DNA of 64,000 nt from Cymbidium sinense. Taxonomy: Eukaryota; Streptophyta; Magnoliopsida; Asparagales; Orchidaceae. The translations under genes and the position numbers were made by a program. Location of the stretch: positions 135,694,040 through 135,758,039 of the forward strand of contig CM038214.1 in NCBI GenBank assembly GCA_021442155.1. Reading direction: 5' to 3'. The notes under the pieces were generated by a model that ran no database searches, had not been told where the DNA came from, and saw only the letters and a list, made by a program, of their open reading frames with translations. Shown one piece after another: positions 22,288 through 36,619 of the stretch (positions are counted from its first letter, which is position 1; every line of letters starts with the position of its first letter).

Positions 22288-25200
22288 ACCTATCCCATTG
22301 CGCCACATGGAAAGCGCACCACATCAGCGCACCCGTTAGTAGCCACTTGGCGCTGATAGGATTAAAGCTTTAATTAGGGTTAATTAATTTATTTTTAAGG
22401 TTGAAAATTCCAAAATTCATAATTAATTATAAAAAATCTAAAAAATAAAAATGATGGCTCATTTTAAAGATATTTCAGTGAAGAATTTAATAAAAATGTT
22501 TCCAATGGATTTTAAAAAGTGAACATAGCTTAATTAAGGTTTAATTAAAAACTTAATTAGCTTAATTACTTTTTAATTAATCATCCAATTGATTTTAAAC
22601 TTTTTGAGGATGTTTAAGGGGATGACCTTTGCCTCCCCTATTTTTCTTAGATTTTATTGGTTGCTTAATTATGAAAATTAATTAATTAAGTTATAATTAC
22701 TCTCTTAACTTCATTAAAGGGTGATTATGCATATGAACATTGATTAATTAATTATTTGGACTCCCTAACCACTGTTGAATAGTAAGGAGACTTAGGGAAG
22801 TGGGTTGGAGCCTCCCACCTAATCTTTTCTCTAATTTTCCCTCGCTTTTCAACTAAAGTCCTAATTATTACTTAATTAACTAATTAGAAACTTAATTAGC
22901 TAAATTGGAATTGAAATCATTTTAAACTACGCTTAATCTATTGGATGGTTTATGGAAATAGGTGGGGACCTCTTTCCCTCCCTTTTCCCTTAAGCCCATC
23001 TCATTTCAAAATAATTGTTAGCTTTGGTTAGTATCTTTTTAGGGGAGATGGATTAATGGATTATTGGTTTAATGGATTTGAAAAATCTAATTAAATTTGA
23101 TTTTTCCTTAATCCATCTTGGTTAGAGCTTTAGGTGTTCAAGAACTTAAAGAAGCTTAATGAAATTATGATTAGCTCACATGTGTGAGAAAATCATGAAA
23201 GTAATTAAAGTGAGTTCCTTAAGCTTAGTTATTAAATGATTATGAGCTAACTTCAATAAGCCCTTTCATTTCCTAAGGCATTGCTATTTACTTTTCAATT
23301 TATTTGCATATCATATTAGCTCATAAGTATTTAATCAATTATCTTAAGGTAACATAGGTAAGGGTTAATTAATTGATTTAATCCATACTTAACCAATTCA
23401 TAAAGTCAACCTAATTTCTTTTCATTAAATCAAATTAATTTTCATATATGAGGAATGGTATTAGGATTTGCACATCTTTCTCATTCCTCTTAAATCAAGT
23501 TAAACATAAAATCAAAAATGGCATTAAGGAACTTTTGGTTTATTTTAAATAATCTTATTTAATATGATTGTCCTTAGGAATTAGTTGGATTGAATGAAAA
23601 TATGTGCTTATGTGCTTTTATTTCTCTCCAATTATATTAAATGATGTATGCCACTTGTGATCATGCACTCATCCTTTCCAGAAATTAATTAAATGAAATG
23701 ATTTCCTTTATGTCAAATTTGCATGTGTTGGCTTAATTAAAAATATGTGTGGCTATTATCACTATTAAATCTCAAATGTATTTTCAAAAGCTTATCAATG
23801 AATAATAATATATGTTGTGACATTATCTTATCAATGTATAATAATAATATATGCATGTGAATATAAGCTTAGTGTATAAAGTGAAGTTTCTTCCTTTCAT
23901 GCATATGTTGATTTGCATAAGTACGAATGTTAGTGGCTATATTAGTCTGGACATTTTGGGGGACATGTGACTTTAAGTAGCCCCAAGGAGATTCCTACCT
24001 CACTCCCTTGGTGCAAAATAATGGCGACGTGCCCGTTTGATTTCATTCTTATGCATTTTGATATTAGAATTTGGATAGAGCTTTAATTCATTCACACAAA
24101 TAAATCAATTAAATTAAATTCTACTTTTGCATGGTTTTCTATTCTTATAGTTGCTTATACATCCATATGTATTTAAAAATAGCAGGTATATTAGTCTGGA
24201 TATTTCGGGGATGCACAACTTTAAGTAGCCCCAAGGAGGTTCCTACCTCACTCCCCTTGTGTGAAACAATGACGAAGTACTTGCTTAGAACTTTCATAGA
24301 TTTGAATGTGTAATTAGCTAATGAATGAGAATCCTCTTTTCTATAAAAACTCATTTATGTATCCTGTATTTAAGTGTGAGTAAGTATATTGCATGCATAG
24401 ATATGTTTAGGACTTAATCATATGGATGCTATATATGATGGAAAGAAATGAATGGATATGTGTCATGTGATAGTAGTTCATTCCAAATAATTTTAAGATG
24501 CCTCTTTTATTGAATGAGATTATTTAAAGTGAACCTAAACTTAAGATTAATTTCAAATATGTAATAAGCCATTCACTAAAGAAAACTCATTTAATTAATT
24601 TACTTTAGATGTGGCTTAAGGTAGGGATAAAAGAGAGTGATCCTCTCTTTTCTTCGCTTTATAACACTTAGTTGTTAAGTGTAGGTCAAATGAAACAAAA
24701 TAAAATATTAAGTAAAATTCTTAAATCAATTAAACTACTTAAAGTGAAATCACCCTTTATGATTAAATGTCTTTCATACTTAGAGAATGACAACTCCAAA
24801 GCCTAGTTAGAACATTCCACAGAAGCCTTAATACACACATCTTAGATTAAGTCATCACTTTTAACTTTATGTTAGGGCGGTGCATGGTTTGATGTATGTT
24901 TGTTTTGTGATGTATTGTTGTAGACTAGATGTTAGGGTGTATGCTTCGTAGATTGGATGTTAGGTTGTGATTAGCCTAATTATGTATTCTACCGAAGATT
25001 GTGTTTAATGGGTGCTTAAAAATAAATATAAATGCTCTCTTTTGTAGGTTGCCTAACCCCTAAGAAAAATTTTAGTTAGGATAGGTGGACTTGGTGACCC
25101 ATGTGCAGGGTGCTAAGTCTAAATTATACATATTACTACTTGGATTGTATAGTGTGTTTAGTAAACTAACACATGTTTGCAAGTGTAATTAGATTTACTT

Positions 25201-26400
25201 TTTTTTATTTTTAATGTAATTGTGCATTAGGAATTAGGATTAGTGTTATGGGGAATTAGGATAAGTAATGGCTAGAAGGCTTTGTCCTGGGAGGCCCGAT
25301 GATGCATTTGAAGCAAGTATATCCAAAGCAAGCTCAAATGATGAAATGGAGAAGATATGAAGAAAGAAGGCAAGAAGACCCCCCCTTCATTGCATTTATT
25401 TATTTGCAATTGTAATTATTCTTTCATATATCGGGTTGTATTAGGGTAGAGCTTGGCTACCCATTTTTCTTTTTGGGTTATACGGTGGTACCCGACCGCA
25501 CTGGCCTGTTATTCTTTTACATTGAATTTATAAATTGTTTGATGCTTTGTTTATAATTGTGCAGTAGAAATGGCTTTACTTTTCTTAGTTTCTTCATATA
25601 TGGTGATTTAATGTGTGGCTTGGATCCGATTAGGCTCTTAGAGAAAAATAAAATTTCCTACCCTAACTATAACTCATAACTGAATTTTTTAAATAACTCA
25701 TAACCTCACATAAAGCCTAGACATTAAATCAAGATAATTAAAAGATTTAACAACCCCTTAGTTGGATGTTGTATGCTTAATATCATGTATGTCATCTTGT
25801 ATCACTTTTGCTAAGAGAGGCTTTCCATCATTGCACAATAGTGGAAGACTTGACCTTTGAGGGTCTCCTTTGTGGTGGAAAATGCCTGTTTCTTTTTAAT
25901 TTAGCTAATAACCCTATTTCACCATGCATTTAAACATATAAAAATCCTATAGCCTTTGTCAAAATCAAGAGTCAAAACCCAAATAAAAATTGATAAGATT
26001 TGCATTAGACTAAGTCATTACTCATACCACTCATGCTCTAGTCTCTTTGGGAGTGGGTTTAAGGACTTTAGTCTCTTTCTAGATAAAAACAACCTAACTA
26101 TCTTACAAAATCATATGACTTGACCATATGGCTTTAAAATATAGGAGGAGTTAGCTGACTGCCATTCCAAGCAGTTATAAGTCCAACAGTTGGGTGGTTT
26201 GTCTTCTGTTGTGGAGGTAAACTGTATACCATCTTCGCTTAGTTTTAGGGCATGCTTTGGCCCTTGTTAAAGCTCCCTAGACTTAGGATCTGAGGTTGTT
26301 GTTTCCTTCGAGCTACAAACATAAATCCTCACTTTTAGGCATTTTCACAATCTTGTATTGTGAGATTATAAGTCCTAGCTTTCTAATAAAATTTTCAACT

Positions 26401-26403
<3 letters not shown>

Positions 26404-26432
<29 letters not shown>
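26404..26432. repeat. (AT)n microsatellite
   Basis: About 14 uninterrupted AT dinucleotides inside the 3' part of an LTR. The equivalent sites in other LTRs (about 3945, 27585, 51985) have only a short ATATAT or none, so this is a local expansion. Confidence 0.95.
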
Positions 26433-26435
<3 letters not shown>

Positions 26436-26667
26436 CTCTTCAATTTTAAATGTATAAAGCTTAACATAAGATAGATTGGAATGCTTACTAGGTTTTCTAG
26501 TATCATGAGCATCCCCTACTCATCTCCCTTTGGCTTTGACAATAAGTCTCTCCTTTTTGATCTATCCCATTTTATTTTCTAACATGGCTAATTTAATGAT
26601 AGTCATATCTTTGAAATTTTTGAAGATAATAATTGTCCACTTTAATCGAGAGTATTCCTAAGGAATT

Positions 26668-27067
26668 CACCTTACTTTAGCGGGGTCTTGAAACCTACAT
26701 AAGGAAACACATAAACATACAAATTTCTTTTTACACATTCAAGAATTTCTACACATCCACCAATAACAACAATAAAATTTTGCATGAGTTTGGCTAGAAA
26801 GAATTGAATTGGAGAGATTATCAGGTTGATTATTTGGGTTGAATGAGTGGGGGAAATGCTGGAAATTGAGAGGAATCCCGCTGATGATGGAGTTGTCTCT
26901 CGGCAGCTGTCATTTATGTGAAAGGGAAGCTAGAGAAGGAGGGAATTAAATGAGGAAAATGCTAGAACCGAGAGGAACCTACCTGTTGGTAGAGTTGCCT
27001 CTCGGTAGCCGTCATTTGTGGAAGGGAAGGTGAGTGGATGTTGGGTATGAGGGAGGAGTCAGTGGCC
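26668..27067. other. Unassigned ~400 bp between two LTRs, with a short duplicated segment
   Basis: This segment does not match the LTR, leader or coding parts seen elsewhere in the window. It contains two diverged tandem copies of about 78 bp (26851-26928 and 26953-27028), each with GAGAGGAA, GTTGYCTCTCGG and a GTCATTT-GAAGGGAAG ending. In the second copy CCGAGAGG (about 26968-26975) and CCTCTCGG (about 26998-27005) form a perfect 8-bp inverted repeat. There is no open frame of note. It may be pre-insertion host DNA or part of another element; I cannot tell. Confidence 0.5.
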
Positions 27068-30000
27068 TGTGGTGTTTATTTTTAAATATGTGTATGGGGG
27101 ACACCACATAGATCTAATGATGTACTTATTGAGGTGATTGGGTATGACATCAAAGAATATTGCACTACCCTACAATGGACCTAATCACCTAATAAGGACT
27201 CCTAAGGCATGATGGGTCTTCGAATGTACTAGAGATTTTTTTCCCTACTTTACATGGATGAATAAGGTAGGGTTTATTTAAACCAGGTTCTAAAATTCCC
27301 TTTGGGGGAAAGTTCCCATAGTTAATTACATTTTAATGAAAGTGAGTTTCTTAGGAATACTCTCGATTAAAGTAGACAATTGGTGTCTCCAAAGAATTCA
27401 AAGATAGGACTATCAGTAAATTGGTTATATTTAAAAAATCAAGTATGATAGATCGAAAGGAGAGACTTATTATTAAAACTAAAAGGAGATGAGTAGGGAA
27501 TGCTCATGATACTAGGAAAACCTAATGAGCATCCCAAACTATCCTATGGTTGGGCTTTATATGTTCAAATTCAAGAGGATTATATATTTGAGTCGAAATC
27601 TTATTAGAAAGCTAGGGCTTATAATCCCACAACACAAGATTGTGAAAATGCCTAAGGAGTGAGGATTTATGCTTGTAGCCCCAAAGGAAAACAACAACCT
27701 CAAATCCTAAATCTAGGGAGCTTTGGCGAGAGCCAAAGCATGACCTAAATCTAAGCTAAAAGTGGGTATATTATTTACCTCCATAAGAGAGGGTAAACCA
27801 CCCGACTGCTGGACTTATAACTGTCTAGAGTGGCATCCAACTAACTCCTTCTACATTTTAAAACAATGTGGTTAAGTCATATATTTTGCAAGATGATTTG
27901 GATATTATTATTTAGAAAGAAACTAAAGTCCTTGACCCCACTCCTTAAGAGACTAGAGCAAGAGTTGTATGAATAATGACTTAGTCTAATGCAAATCTTA
28001 TCAAATTTTATTTGATTTTGACTCTTTATTTTGACATAGGCCATAGAATTATATAAGCCAAAATGCATGTTGAAATAAGTTATGGGCCAAATCAAGTAAG
28101 AAGAGGGTGAAGCCCCGTCAGTAGGAGTTGCTCTCATAGGTCAAGCATTTCCCATATGTGCAAGAACGGGGGCCCTCATTTTACAAGAGTGGTAGAAGAT
28201 GCATGCATAAAATTAGACATACAACATTCATCTAAGGGGTTTCTGAATCGTTTATTTATCTTAATTTAATGCCTAGGCTTTATGTGAGGTTATGAGTTAT
28301 TTTAGAAAATTTAGTTATGAGTTGTGATTGGGGTAAAAACTTATTTATCCCTAAGAGCGTAAGTGGATCCAGGTCACACATATAAATCATCATACATGAA
28401 GAAACTATAAAAATATATACCATTTCTATTGCACAATGTAAACAAATCATCAAAAAATTTATAAACTCAATGTGAAAGAATAATAGGCTAGTGCGATCAG
28501 GTACCGTCGTACAACCCAAAAAGAAATATGGATTGCCGAGCTCTACCCTTATACAACTCGATATATGAAAGAATAATTATAAATTACAAATGATAAGCGT
28601 TATGGCGGTCTTCATGTCTTCATGCTCCCTCCATCTCTTCATTTGATTTACTTCATTTGATTTGATAGGCTTCTAGGCATCACATGGCACCCCAGGTGGC
28701 CAATGTTCATCCTTAACCCCATAATACTTAACAAAATTCCTAATGCACAATTACATTAAAAGCATAAAAAAGTAAATATAACTACACCTACAAAATAAAT
28801 GTTTGCTAAACAAACCATACAACCCAAGCAATTATATGAATAATTTTGACTTAACACCATGCACATTGGTAACTAAGTCCACCTGTCCTATTGTAAATCA
28901 TGCTTAGGGGTTAAACAACCTGCAAAATAGAGCATTTATATTTATTTTAAGTGCCTCTTAAGCACAATCTCCTGCAAAAAATATGATTAGGCTTATCATG
29001 GCCTAACATCCAGTCTACGAGGTATATACCCTAACATCCAGTCTATAATAGTACATCACAAAATAAGCATACATCAAACCATGCATTACCCTAACATAAA
29101 GCTAGAAATTGTGACTTAATCTAATGTGTGTGTTAAGGCTTGTGGGGTATATCCTAGCTAGGCTTTAGAGTTAAGATTTTCTAAGTATGAAGAGATTTAA
29201 TTTTAAAGGAGGATTTCACTTTAAGTGGCTTAGTTAATTTATAAATTTTACTTGATGTTTTCTTTTATTTCATCTTGACTTACACTAAATAACTAAGTGT
29301 TATGAAGAGAAAGAAAGAGAGAATCAGGAGTGTTGGAATGGTCTTAATTGAATATTTAGACTCCCTTTTATCCCTACCTTAAGTCACATCTAAAGCAAAT
29401 TAATTAATCAATTCCCTTTAGTGAATGACTTATTACATGTTTTAATTAATTATAGATTTAAGTTTACTTTAAATAAACTCATTCAATAAGAAAGGCATCT
29501 TAAGATTAATTAGAATAAATTACTATCACATAATATGTATTTGTTCATTTCTTTCTATCATATATATGACATGCATATGGTTAAGTCTTAAACATACCTA
29601 TACATGCAATTTATATATTAGCATACTTGAATGTTGAATGTAAACAAATATACTTGGGATTGATGTTTGATTTGGTTGAATTATTTGTATCATATTAATT
29701 TAAAACTCTATCTAAATTCTTATACAAAAGTATAAGAAAAGAGTCCTAAATCATATGATTAATTAATTTAATCATTTGAACAAAGTATGAATGCATGTCA
29801 TTTTAATAGAAAATTAGATTTTTCATTCATTAGCTAAATACACATTCAAATGTATAAAAGTTTTAAGCAAGTATGGCACCATTGTTCTGCACCAAGGGAA
29901 TGAGGTAGGAACTTCCTTCGGGCTACTTAAAGTCACGCGTCCTCGGAATGTCCAGACTAATAAATCTGCTATTCTTAAATACACATGGATGTATAAACCA

Positions 30001-32040
30001 CTACAAGAATAAAAAAAGCTATACAAAAATTGTATCTGATTTGATTTGATTTATTTGTGTAAATGAATTAAAGCTCTATCTAAATTCCAATGTTAAGATG
30101 CATAAGAATGAAATCAAATGAGTACGTCACCATTGTTCTGCACCAGGGGAGTGAGCCTTGGGGCTACTTAAAGCTGTGCATCCCCAGAATGTCCAGACTA
30201 ATATAACCATTAACATTCAAGCTTATGCAAATCAACACATGGATGTAAGAAAGAGACTTTACTTCATACACTAAGCTTATATTCACATGCATGTCCTATG
30301 TATACATAACTAAAGTCACAATATATATTATCATTCATTAATAAGCTTTTGAAAATACATTTGAGATTTAATAATGATAATAGCATGCATATTTCTAGTT
30401 AAGTCAACACATGCAAATTGACATAAAGGAAATCATCTTTTTTTGATTAATTTGAAAGAAATGAATGCATGAATATAAGTGGCATACAATATTTTAACAT
30501 GATTGGAAAGAAATAAAGAAACACAAGCATGTAATTTCATTCAATCCAACTAAGTCCTAAGGACAACCATATTACACAAACTCATTTGAAATAAACCAAA
30601 GTTTATTAAAGCTATCTTGATCTTATGTTTGATTGATTTAAAGAAATATGACAGAGAGTTTTTAGTCCTAATCCCATCCCACATATGTGAGTTAATTTGG
30701 TTTAATGAAGAGCAATTTGGTTGATTTTATGTCTTAATTCGGTTAAGGTATGAATTAAATCCATTAATTAACCCTTACCTACATCACCTTAAGTTAATTA
30801 ACTAAATAATGATGAGCCAATATGAGATGCAACCACATGAAAAGTAAATTAGCAATGCTCTTAAGAAATGGAAGGGGGCCTAATGCAATCAGATCATAAT
30901 TGATAGTTAATTATGCTTAAGGAGCTCACTTAATTACTTTCATGGTTTTCTCACACATGTGAGCCAAGCATGATTTTATTAGTTCTCTCTTTAGGTTATT
31001 GAACACCCAAAGAGCTACCCAAGATTGATTTAACAAAGTTAGTTATGAATGAATGGATTTTAAATTAATTTCATTAAACGTTTAATTGGTTAGTTAAATC
31101 TTTTGATTATATCTGTAATTAGAATGATGAAATTAACTTAGGGGAAAGAGATCAAGGAAGAGGCCTCAATCCCAATCCCTAAGTAATTTCAAATATCCAA
31201 TGAGGCTCTGAAATAATTAAATATCCTTTCTAGCTTAATTGATTAATTAAGTGGTTAATCGACTAATTAAACTTTAACTAATTTGAAACAAATGAGGAGG
31301 TTTAATGAAATGGTTATAAGGAGTGAAGATAAATAATTTCCCTAAAGCTCTCTACTATTAACAGAGCACAATAAGCTTATTCAATTAATTAAACTACTAT
31401 TCATTTACTTAATTATCACTAATAAAGATTAGAGAGTAATTAAGGCTTAATCCATTAATTTCCCTAATTAACTATTAAATAAATTCCAATAAAAATAAGG
31501 GAGGCAGAGGCCATCCCCTAAACATCTTTGAAAAATTTAAAATTAATTGGACAACTAATTAGAGGGTAATTAGGCTAATAAAAATTTTAATTAATCCTTA
31601 ATTATTCATAAATTATTGTTCAAAATTAATTAATAATAATTTTAATGGATTCTATTATGAGATGTCTTCAAAATGAGCCCTCATTTATATTTTTTGAATT
31701 TTTCTAGGATTAGTTATTATTTTAGGAAGACTCAGACTTAAAAATTAATTAAAACAACCCTACATCCCATCGACACCATGTGGCTACTGTCACGGCGCGT
31801 GTTTTCCATGTGGCGCGATAGGATAGGATATTTAAGTTGTCAAATCGGAGGGCATTTCTTGATGGTCGCACTTTCCATGTGATAAGATTGGATGATCAAA
31901 CCCACAATTTTGAAGGATTAATCAAGGGATCTACGCATGATTAGATCAGGATTGTCTGTTCTGATCATGCAGAATAGATGGCCCATGATCCATCTCCTTC
32001 GCAAATGGTGAAAGATGGATACCATTCATCTTTCTCTATT
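27068..32040 (-). mobile_element. Minus-strand LTR fragment, 3' part (copy 1, left piece)
   Basis: It opens TGTGGTGTTTATT at 27068, the LTR terminus in minus orientation, and follows the usual order: conserved 3' blocks (27068-29350), two ~240-bp units (about 29877 and 30128), AT-rich block (30200-31750), and GC-richer block with TTAAATA (31829-31835) and inverted repeats. At 32040 it is interrupted by the solo LTR, and it continues at 39591. No PBS or coding sequence lies to the left of 27068. The segment from about 27231 onward is duplicated at 40397-46007. Confidence 0.85.
32036..32040. repeat. Left target-site duplication of solo LTR (CTATT)
   Basis: CTATT immediately precedes the LTR terminus. 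The partner at 39591-39595 is CCATT. The uninterrupted duplicate of this locus has a single CCATT at 45206-45210, so the left copy has one C-to-T change. Confidence 0.8.
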
Positions 32041-33617
32041 TGTGGTGGATGTTTCTCATTATATATTTTATTTTCATATTTGGAGTAAATGAAAATGAAA
32101 TACACAATTTGAGACACCACACAGATCCATATATGTAGTTATTAGGGTGATGAGATACGACATTGAGGAAAGGTGTACGATCTCGAAAGATTGAAGTAAC
32201 TAACCTACAATGGACCTAATCACCTAATAAGGACTCCTAAGGATGATGGGTCTTCGAATGTATAAGAGATTCTTCCCCTATTTTACATGGAAAAGTAAAG
32301 TAGGGTTTATTTTAAATCGGGTTTGTTAAGTTCCCTATGGAGGCAAGCCCCCATAGTTAATTACATCCTAAGGAATGAGATTCCTTAGAAAAACTCTCGA
32401 TTAAAGTAAATGATTGTTGTCTCCAAAGTGTTCAAAGATTGGACTATCAATCAATTGGTTATTTTTAGAAGATCAAGCGGGATTGATCAAGAAGAAAGAG
32501 TTCTTATTGAAACCAAAGGGAGATGAGTAGGAGATGTTCATGATACTAGGAAACCTAGTAAGCATCCCAAACTATCCTATGGTTGGGCTTTATATTTTTG
32601 AAATTGAGGAGAATTATTTGTTAGAGTTAAATTTTTATTAGAAATCTAGGGCTTACAATTCTACAAAATGAGATTGTGATAAATGCCTAAGAGGTGAGGA
32701 TTTATGCTTGTAGCCCACAAAAGAAAATAGCAACCTCGAATCTAGGGAGCTTTGGCAAGGGCCACAACATGACCTAAAACTAAGGTGAAAAATGGGTATA
32801 TGGTTTATCTCCACAAAAGAGGATAAACCACCCGACTGTTGGACTTACAACTGCCTGGGGGTGGCTACAAACTAACTCCTCCTATGATTTTAAATACATG
32901 TAGGCAAGTCTTATGCTTTGCAAGATAGCTAGGCCATTGTTTATTTAGAAAGAGAGAATAAGTCCTTAAACACTCTCCCTAAGAGACTAGATCATGTAGG
33001 GCATGAGTAATGACTTAATCTAATACAAATTTTGTTTAATTTTATTTTTTATTTTTGGACAAATTATTTGACTAAGGCTATGGGATTCATATGCCTAATG
33101 CATGAGAAATTGGTTATGGGTCAAAATCAGAAAGAAGGAGGTGTGTTTCCACCATGGTTCTCAAAGGTTAAGCCATTTTCTCTGGCAAAGGTGGAAGCCC
33201 TCCATAAGCAAGAGTGAAGTAAGATAATTTTTATGCATGATATGAGGCATACAACATCCAACAAAGGGGTTGATAAATCTTTTATTATCTTGATTTATTT
33301 ATTAGGCTTTAGGTGAGGTTATGAGTTGTTTAATTTTAATTTTGAGTTGATTAATTGGATAAAAAATTTATTTTTTTCTAAGAGCCTATTTTCACCTAGG
33401 TCATTCATCAAACAATGAAGAAACTAGAGAAAAATATGTCATCCTAATGCACAAGCTAAATAAACATCAAAAAATTTTATAAAGCTAGCACAAAAGAATA
33501 AGAATGATGTGGATGTATCCACAAAAAAGAAAAATGGTAGTAGGCCCTATATAACCAGATTACAAATGAACAATTACAATTTACAAGGAATTTACAAGGA
33601 ATTTATGTTAAGAGGGA

Positions 33618-33629
33618 GGGGGGGGGGGG
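33618..33629. repeat. G12 homopolymer in the solo LTR
   Basis: Twelve consecutive G bases. The equivalent position in other LTRs has 2 to 7 (for example near 4972, 28607, 41768 and, on the other strand, 25380 and 50982). Confidence 0.95.
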
Positions 33630-34638
33630 TCTTCATTCATCATTTCTTTATTACTTCTTTTCTTCATTTCTTTTGCTTCTTTTCTTTCCTTCTTTTGGTT
33701 GGTTGGTGTAGTTTGATCCAAGGCTTCACATGGTACATAAGGCTTGGTCTTATGACCAATGTTCATTCTAATCCCCCATAACATTCATACCAAATATTAA
33801 TTACAAAATTACATGAAAATGGGAAAAATAAATCTAACTAAACTTGCAAAATAGAGATTAGCTAAACATACCACACAACCCAAGCATGTATATGAATAAT
33901 TTGGACTTAGCACCCCAAACATGGGTAACAAAGTCCACATGCCCTAGTTTGGATTATGCTTAAGGGGCATATGCAACATGCACAACAAAAGCATTTATAT
34001 TTTTATTATAGTGCCCCTTAAGCACAATCCTCTACAGAAGACATGATTTGGCTAAGATCGCCTTACCATCTAGTCTACGCACATACACCCTAACACCCAG
34101 TCTAAAACATTACATCTTAAAATAAAATTAGGCATCAAACCATGCACCTCCCTAACATAGAGCTAGAAATGGAGACTTAGCCTAATGTGTGTGCCATTTA
34201 AGGCTTGTGTGGCATGTCTTAGCTAGGCTTTAAGGTTGTAATTTTCTAAGTGTGAGAGATTCAACTTAGAGGGTAGTTTCATTTTAAGTGATTTAGTTGA
34301 TTTGTTAATTTTTATTTGATGATTTGATTTGGTTTAAATGAACCTTCACTTAGTTACTAAGTGTTGTAAAGAGAAGAAAAGAGAGGAGAACTTCTCTTTC
34401 ATCCTTACCTTAAGTAATTTCTAAGGTAGATTCATTAGTGATTTTTTTTTTCTTTAGTGAATGTTTTATTATGTGTTTTAATTATCCCTAAGTTTAGATT
34501 TGCTCTAAATAAACTTATTCAATAAGAAAGTAATCTTAGGATTAATTAAGGTGAATTACTATCACATAACACACAACCATTTATTTCTTTTCAACTTGTA
34601 TACCATGCATAGGAATGATCCTAAGCATAGCTATACAT

Positions 34639-34782
34639 GAAATACAAATCTTAGCATATCTTAATGATGAATGCAAAAAGATGTTGTTTAAGAAAATTTG
34701 GATATTCCATGAAATACAAATCTTAGCATATCTTAATGATGAATGCAAAAAGATGTTGTTTAAGAAAATTTGGATATTCCAT
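34639..34782. repeat. Perfect 72-bp tandem duplication
   Basis: Two identical 72-bp copies, 34639-34710 and 34711-34782, in the 3' part of the solo LTR. Other LTRs have the segment once. The identity of the copies, in sequence otherwise well diverged from its relatives, marks a late event. Two overlapping open frames here (34581-34829 and 34615-34806) are artefacts of it, because 72 is a multiple of three. Confidence 0.95.
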
Positions 34783-36619
34783 GAATGCATATTTTTGTTT
34801 AAGTAGAAAAGAGGGACTCTTTTATGCATTACTTATATGCACATTCACATATATAAAAGACTTAAGTGAGTACGATGCCATTATTTTCTACACCAAGGGT
34901 GTAAGGTACATGACCTACTTGGGGCTGCTTAAAATCTCCCAACTTCTGGATGTTCAGACTAATATACCACTTTTCTTAAATACATGTGCATGTACAAAAA
35001 TAAATAAATGGATGAAGAATCAAGCAAGAGATTTTTGTGTTTGATTTGGTTATGCAATTTACATGTGTAATATGAAGATCCTTCTTAAGTCATAACATAG
35101 AAGTGCATTGGAATAGATTTAAGCAAGAGTTATGTTCTTTTCAAATGAACTATACACTTTGCAAATCCTATTCAAATCCATGTTAAGAGAAGAGAAGAAA
35201 ATCACATAAAACATCTTATGCTATAATCACATGCAAGCTTATAAGTATTAATAAGTAGCATCACTTCAGTTTTAATGTTTGATTTATAGATTTTGAAAAT
35301 AGTTTTTGATTTAATAGTGATAATAGCCACTCATATTCTTAACTTTTAGCCAAAACATGCAATTTGACATAAAGGAAACATTTTCTTTATTTGATTTTTC
35401 AAAAGATATGAATGCATGATTTCATATGATAAATAACATATAACATGCTTGGAAATAAATAAGGTGATGTAGGCATATGAATTCATTCACCTTAATTAAT
35501 TCCTAAGGACAATCTTATAAGATAAGATTATTCAAAGTGAATCAAAATTCTTTAAGGAGATTTTTATTTTTGAATTTGATTTGACTTAGGAAATGTAAAA
35601 TGAGTTTGCTGGCCCTAACCCATTTCCCCTCATGTGTGAATTAGTTTAGTTTAATTTTAGAACCATTAGATTGATTTTATATTTTATTTAGGTTAAGGTG
35701 TAAATTAAGTCTATTAATTACCCCTTACCTACACCACTTTAACGTAACTATTCAAGTAATTATGAGCCAACTTATGATATGCAACCACATGGAATTTAAA
35801 TCAGCAATGCTCCTAAGAAAGAAAGGGGCCTAATGCAATTGGCTCACAGTTAATGATTAATTAAGCTAAAGGGTTTAGTTAAGTACTTTCATAACCCTTC
35901 CCACACATGTGAGTTGGATTTGATTTCCTTAAATAGGCTCTTGAACACTTAAGGATCTACCCAACAAGAGATTGATTAAGTGATTAAGTTTTTAAATTAA
36001 ATTTTGGCTTTGAGTTTGGCTAATTAAGCTATTTAATGAATTGATTAAATCATTAATCAATTTACAAATTAATTAATCCTTTATCCAAATAAAATAAACT
36101 AGGGGAAAAGATTTGGAAAAGAAATCTTAATCTCATTCTCTAAGTTCATTCAGTGTTTCAAGATGATTAATAAGCTAAATTAATGAACTTATCACCATTT
36201 AATAGGTTAATTAATCATTTAATTAATTAAGGGAGTGATTAGAGATGAAATAAGTAATTACCTAAATTAATCCAATAATAAATTCTAAGAAAATCATGGG
36301 AGGCAGAGGTTATCTCACTAATTAATCTTAGGGAGTTTTGAATTAATTCTTGAAGTAATTAAGGAGTAATTAGCCTAATTACATTTCCAATGAAGGTTAC
36401 TATTCAAAATCAATTAAACTTAATTTTATATTATTCCCCTAAATTATCTTTAAAATGAACTTGAGTTTGCATTTTTTAGATTTTTCTACATTTAGTTATA
36501 ATTTATGAAGTTTGTATAATTATTGCTTAATTAAATGACCTAATTAATTAACTAATCCCATCGATGCCATGTGGCCTGCTGACGCGGCGCGTGCTTTCCA
36601 TGTGACATGATAGGATTGG

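Larger units (their letters stand above)
18732..26667 (+). mobile_element. LTR of a plus-strand Tat element, start eroded and last ~0.3 kb missing
   Basis: It begins inside the canonical start (ACTTTGGGAGTGAGTTCTCAAC corresponds to the segment after TGTTGACCTC) and then follows the standard block order: start block to 18960; TTGACC-rich block (about 19000-21080); GC-richer block (21090-22330) with inverted repeats and TTAAATA 22281-22287; AT-rich block (22340-23900); two ~240-bp units near 23935 and 24184; conserved 3' blocks (24600-26660). Similarity ends near AATCGAGAGTATTCC (26643-26657). The missing terminal part, PBS and body suggest a deletion rather than a solo LTR. It lies in RT of the older element. 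Confidence 0.8.

Noticed and set aside
34581..34829. Proteins with internal duplication on both strands
   Set aside because: Product of a perfect 72-bp DNA duplication in an LTR.
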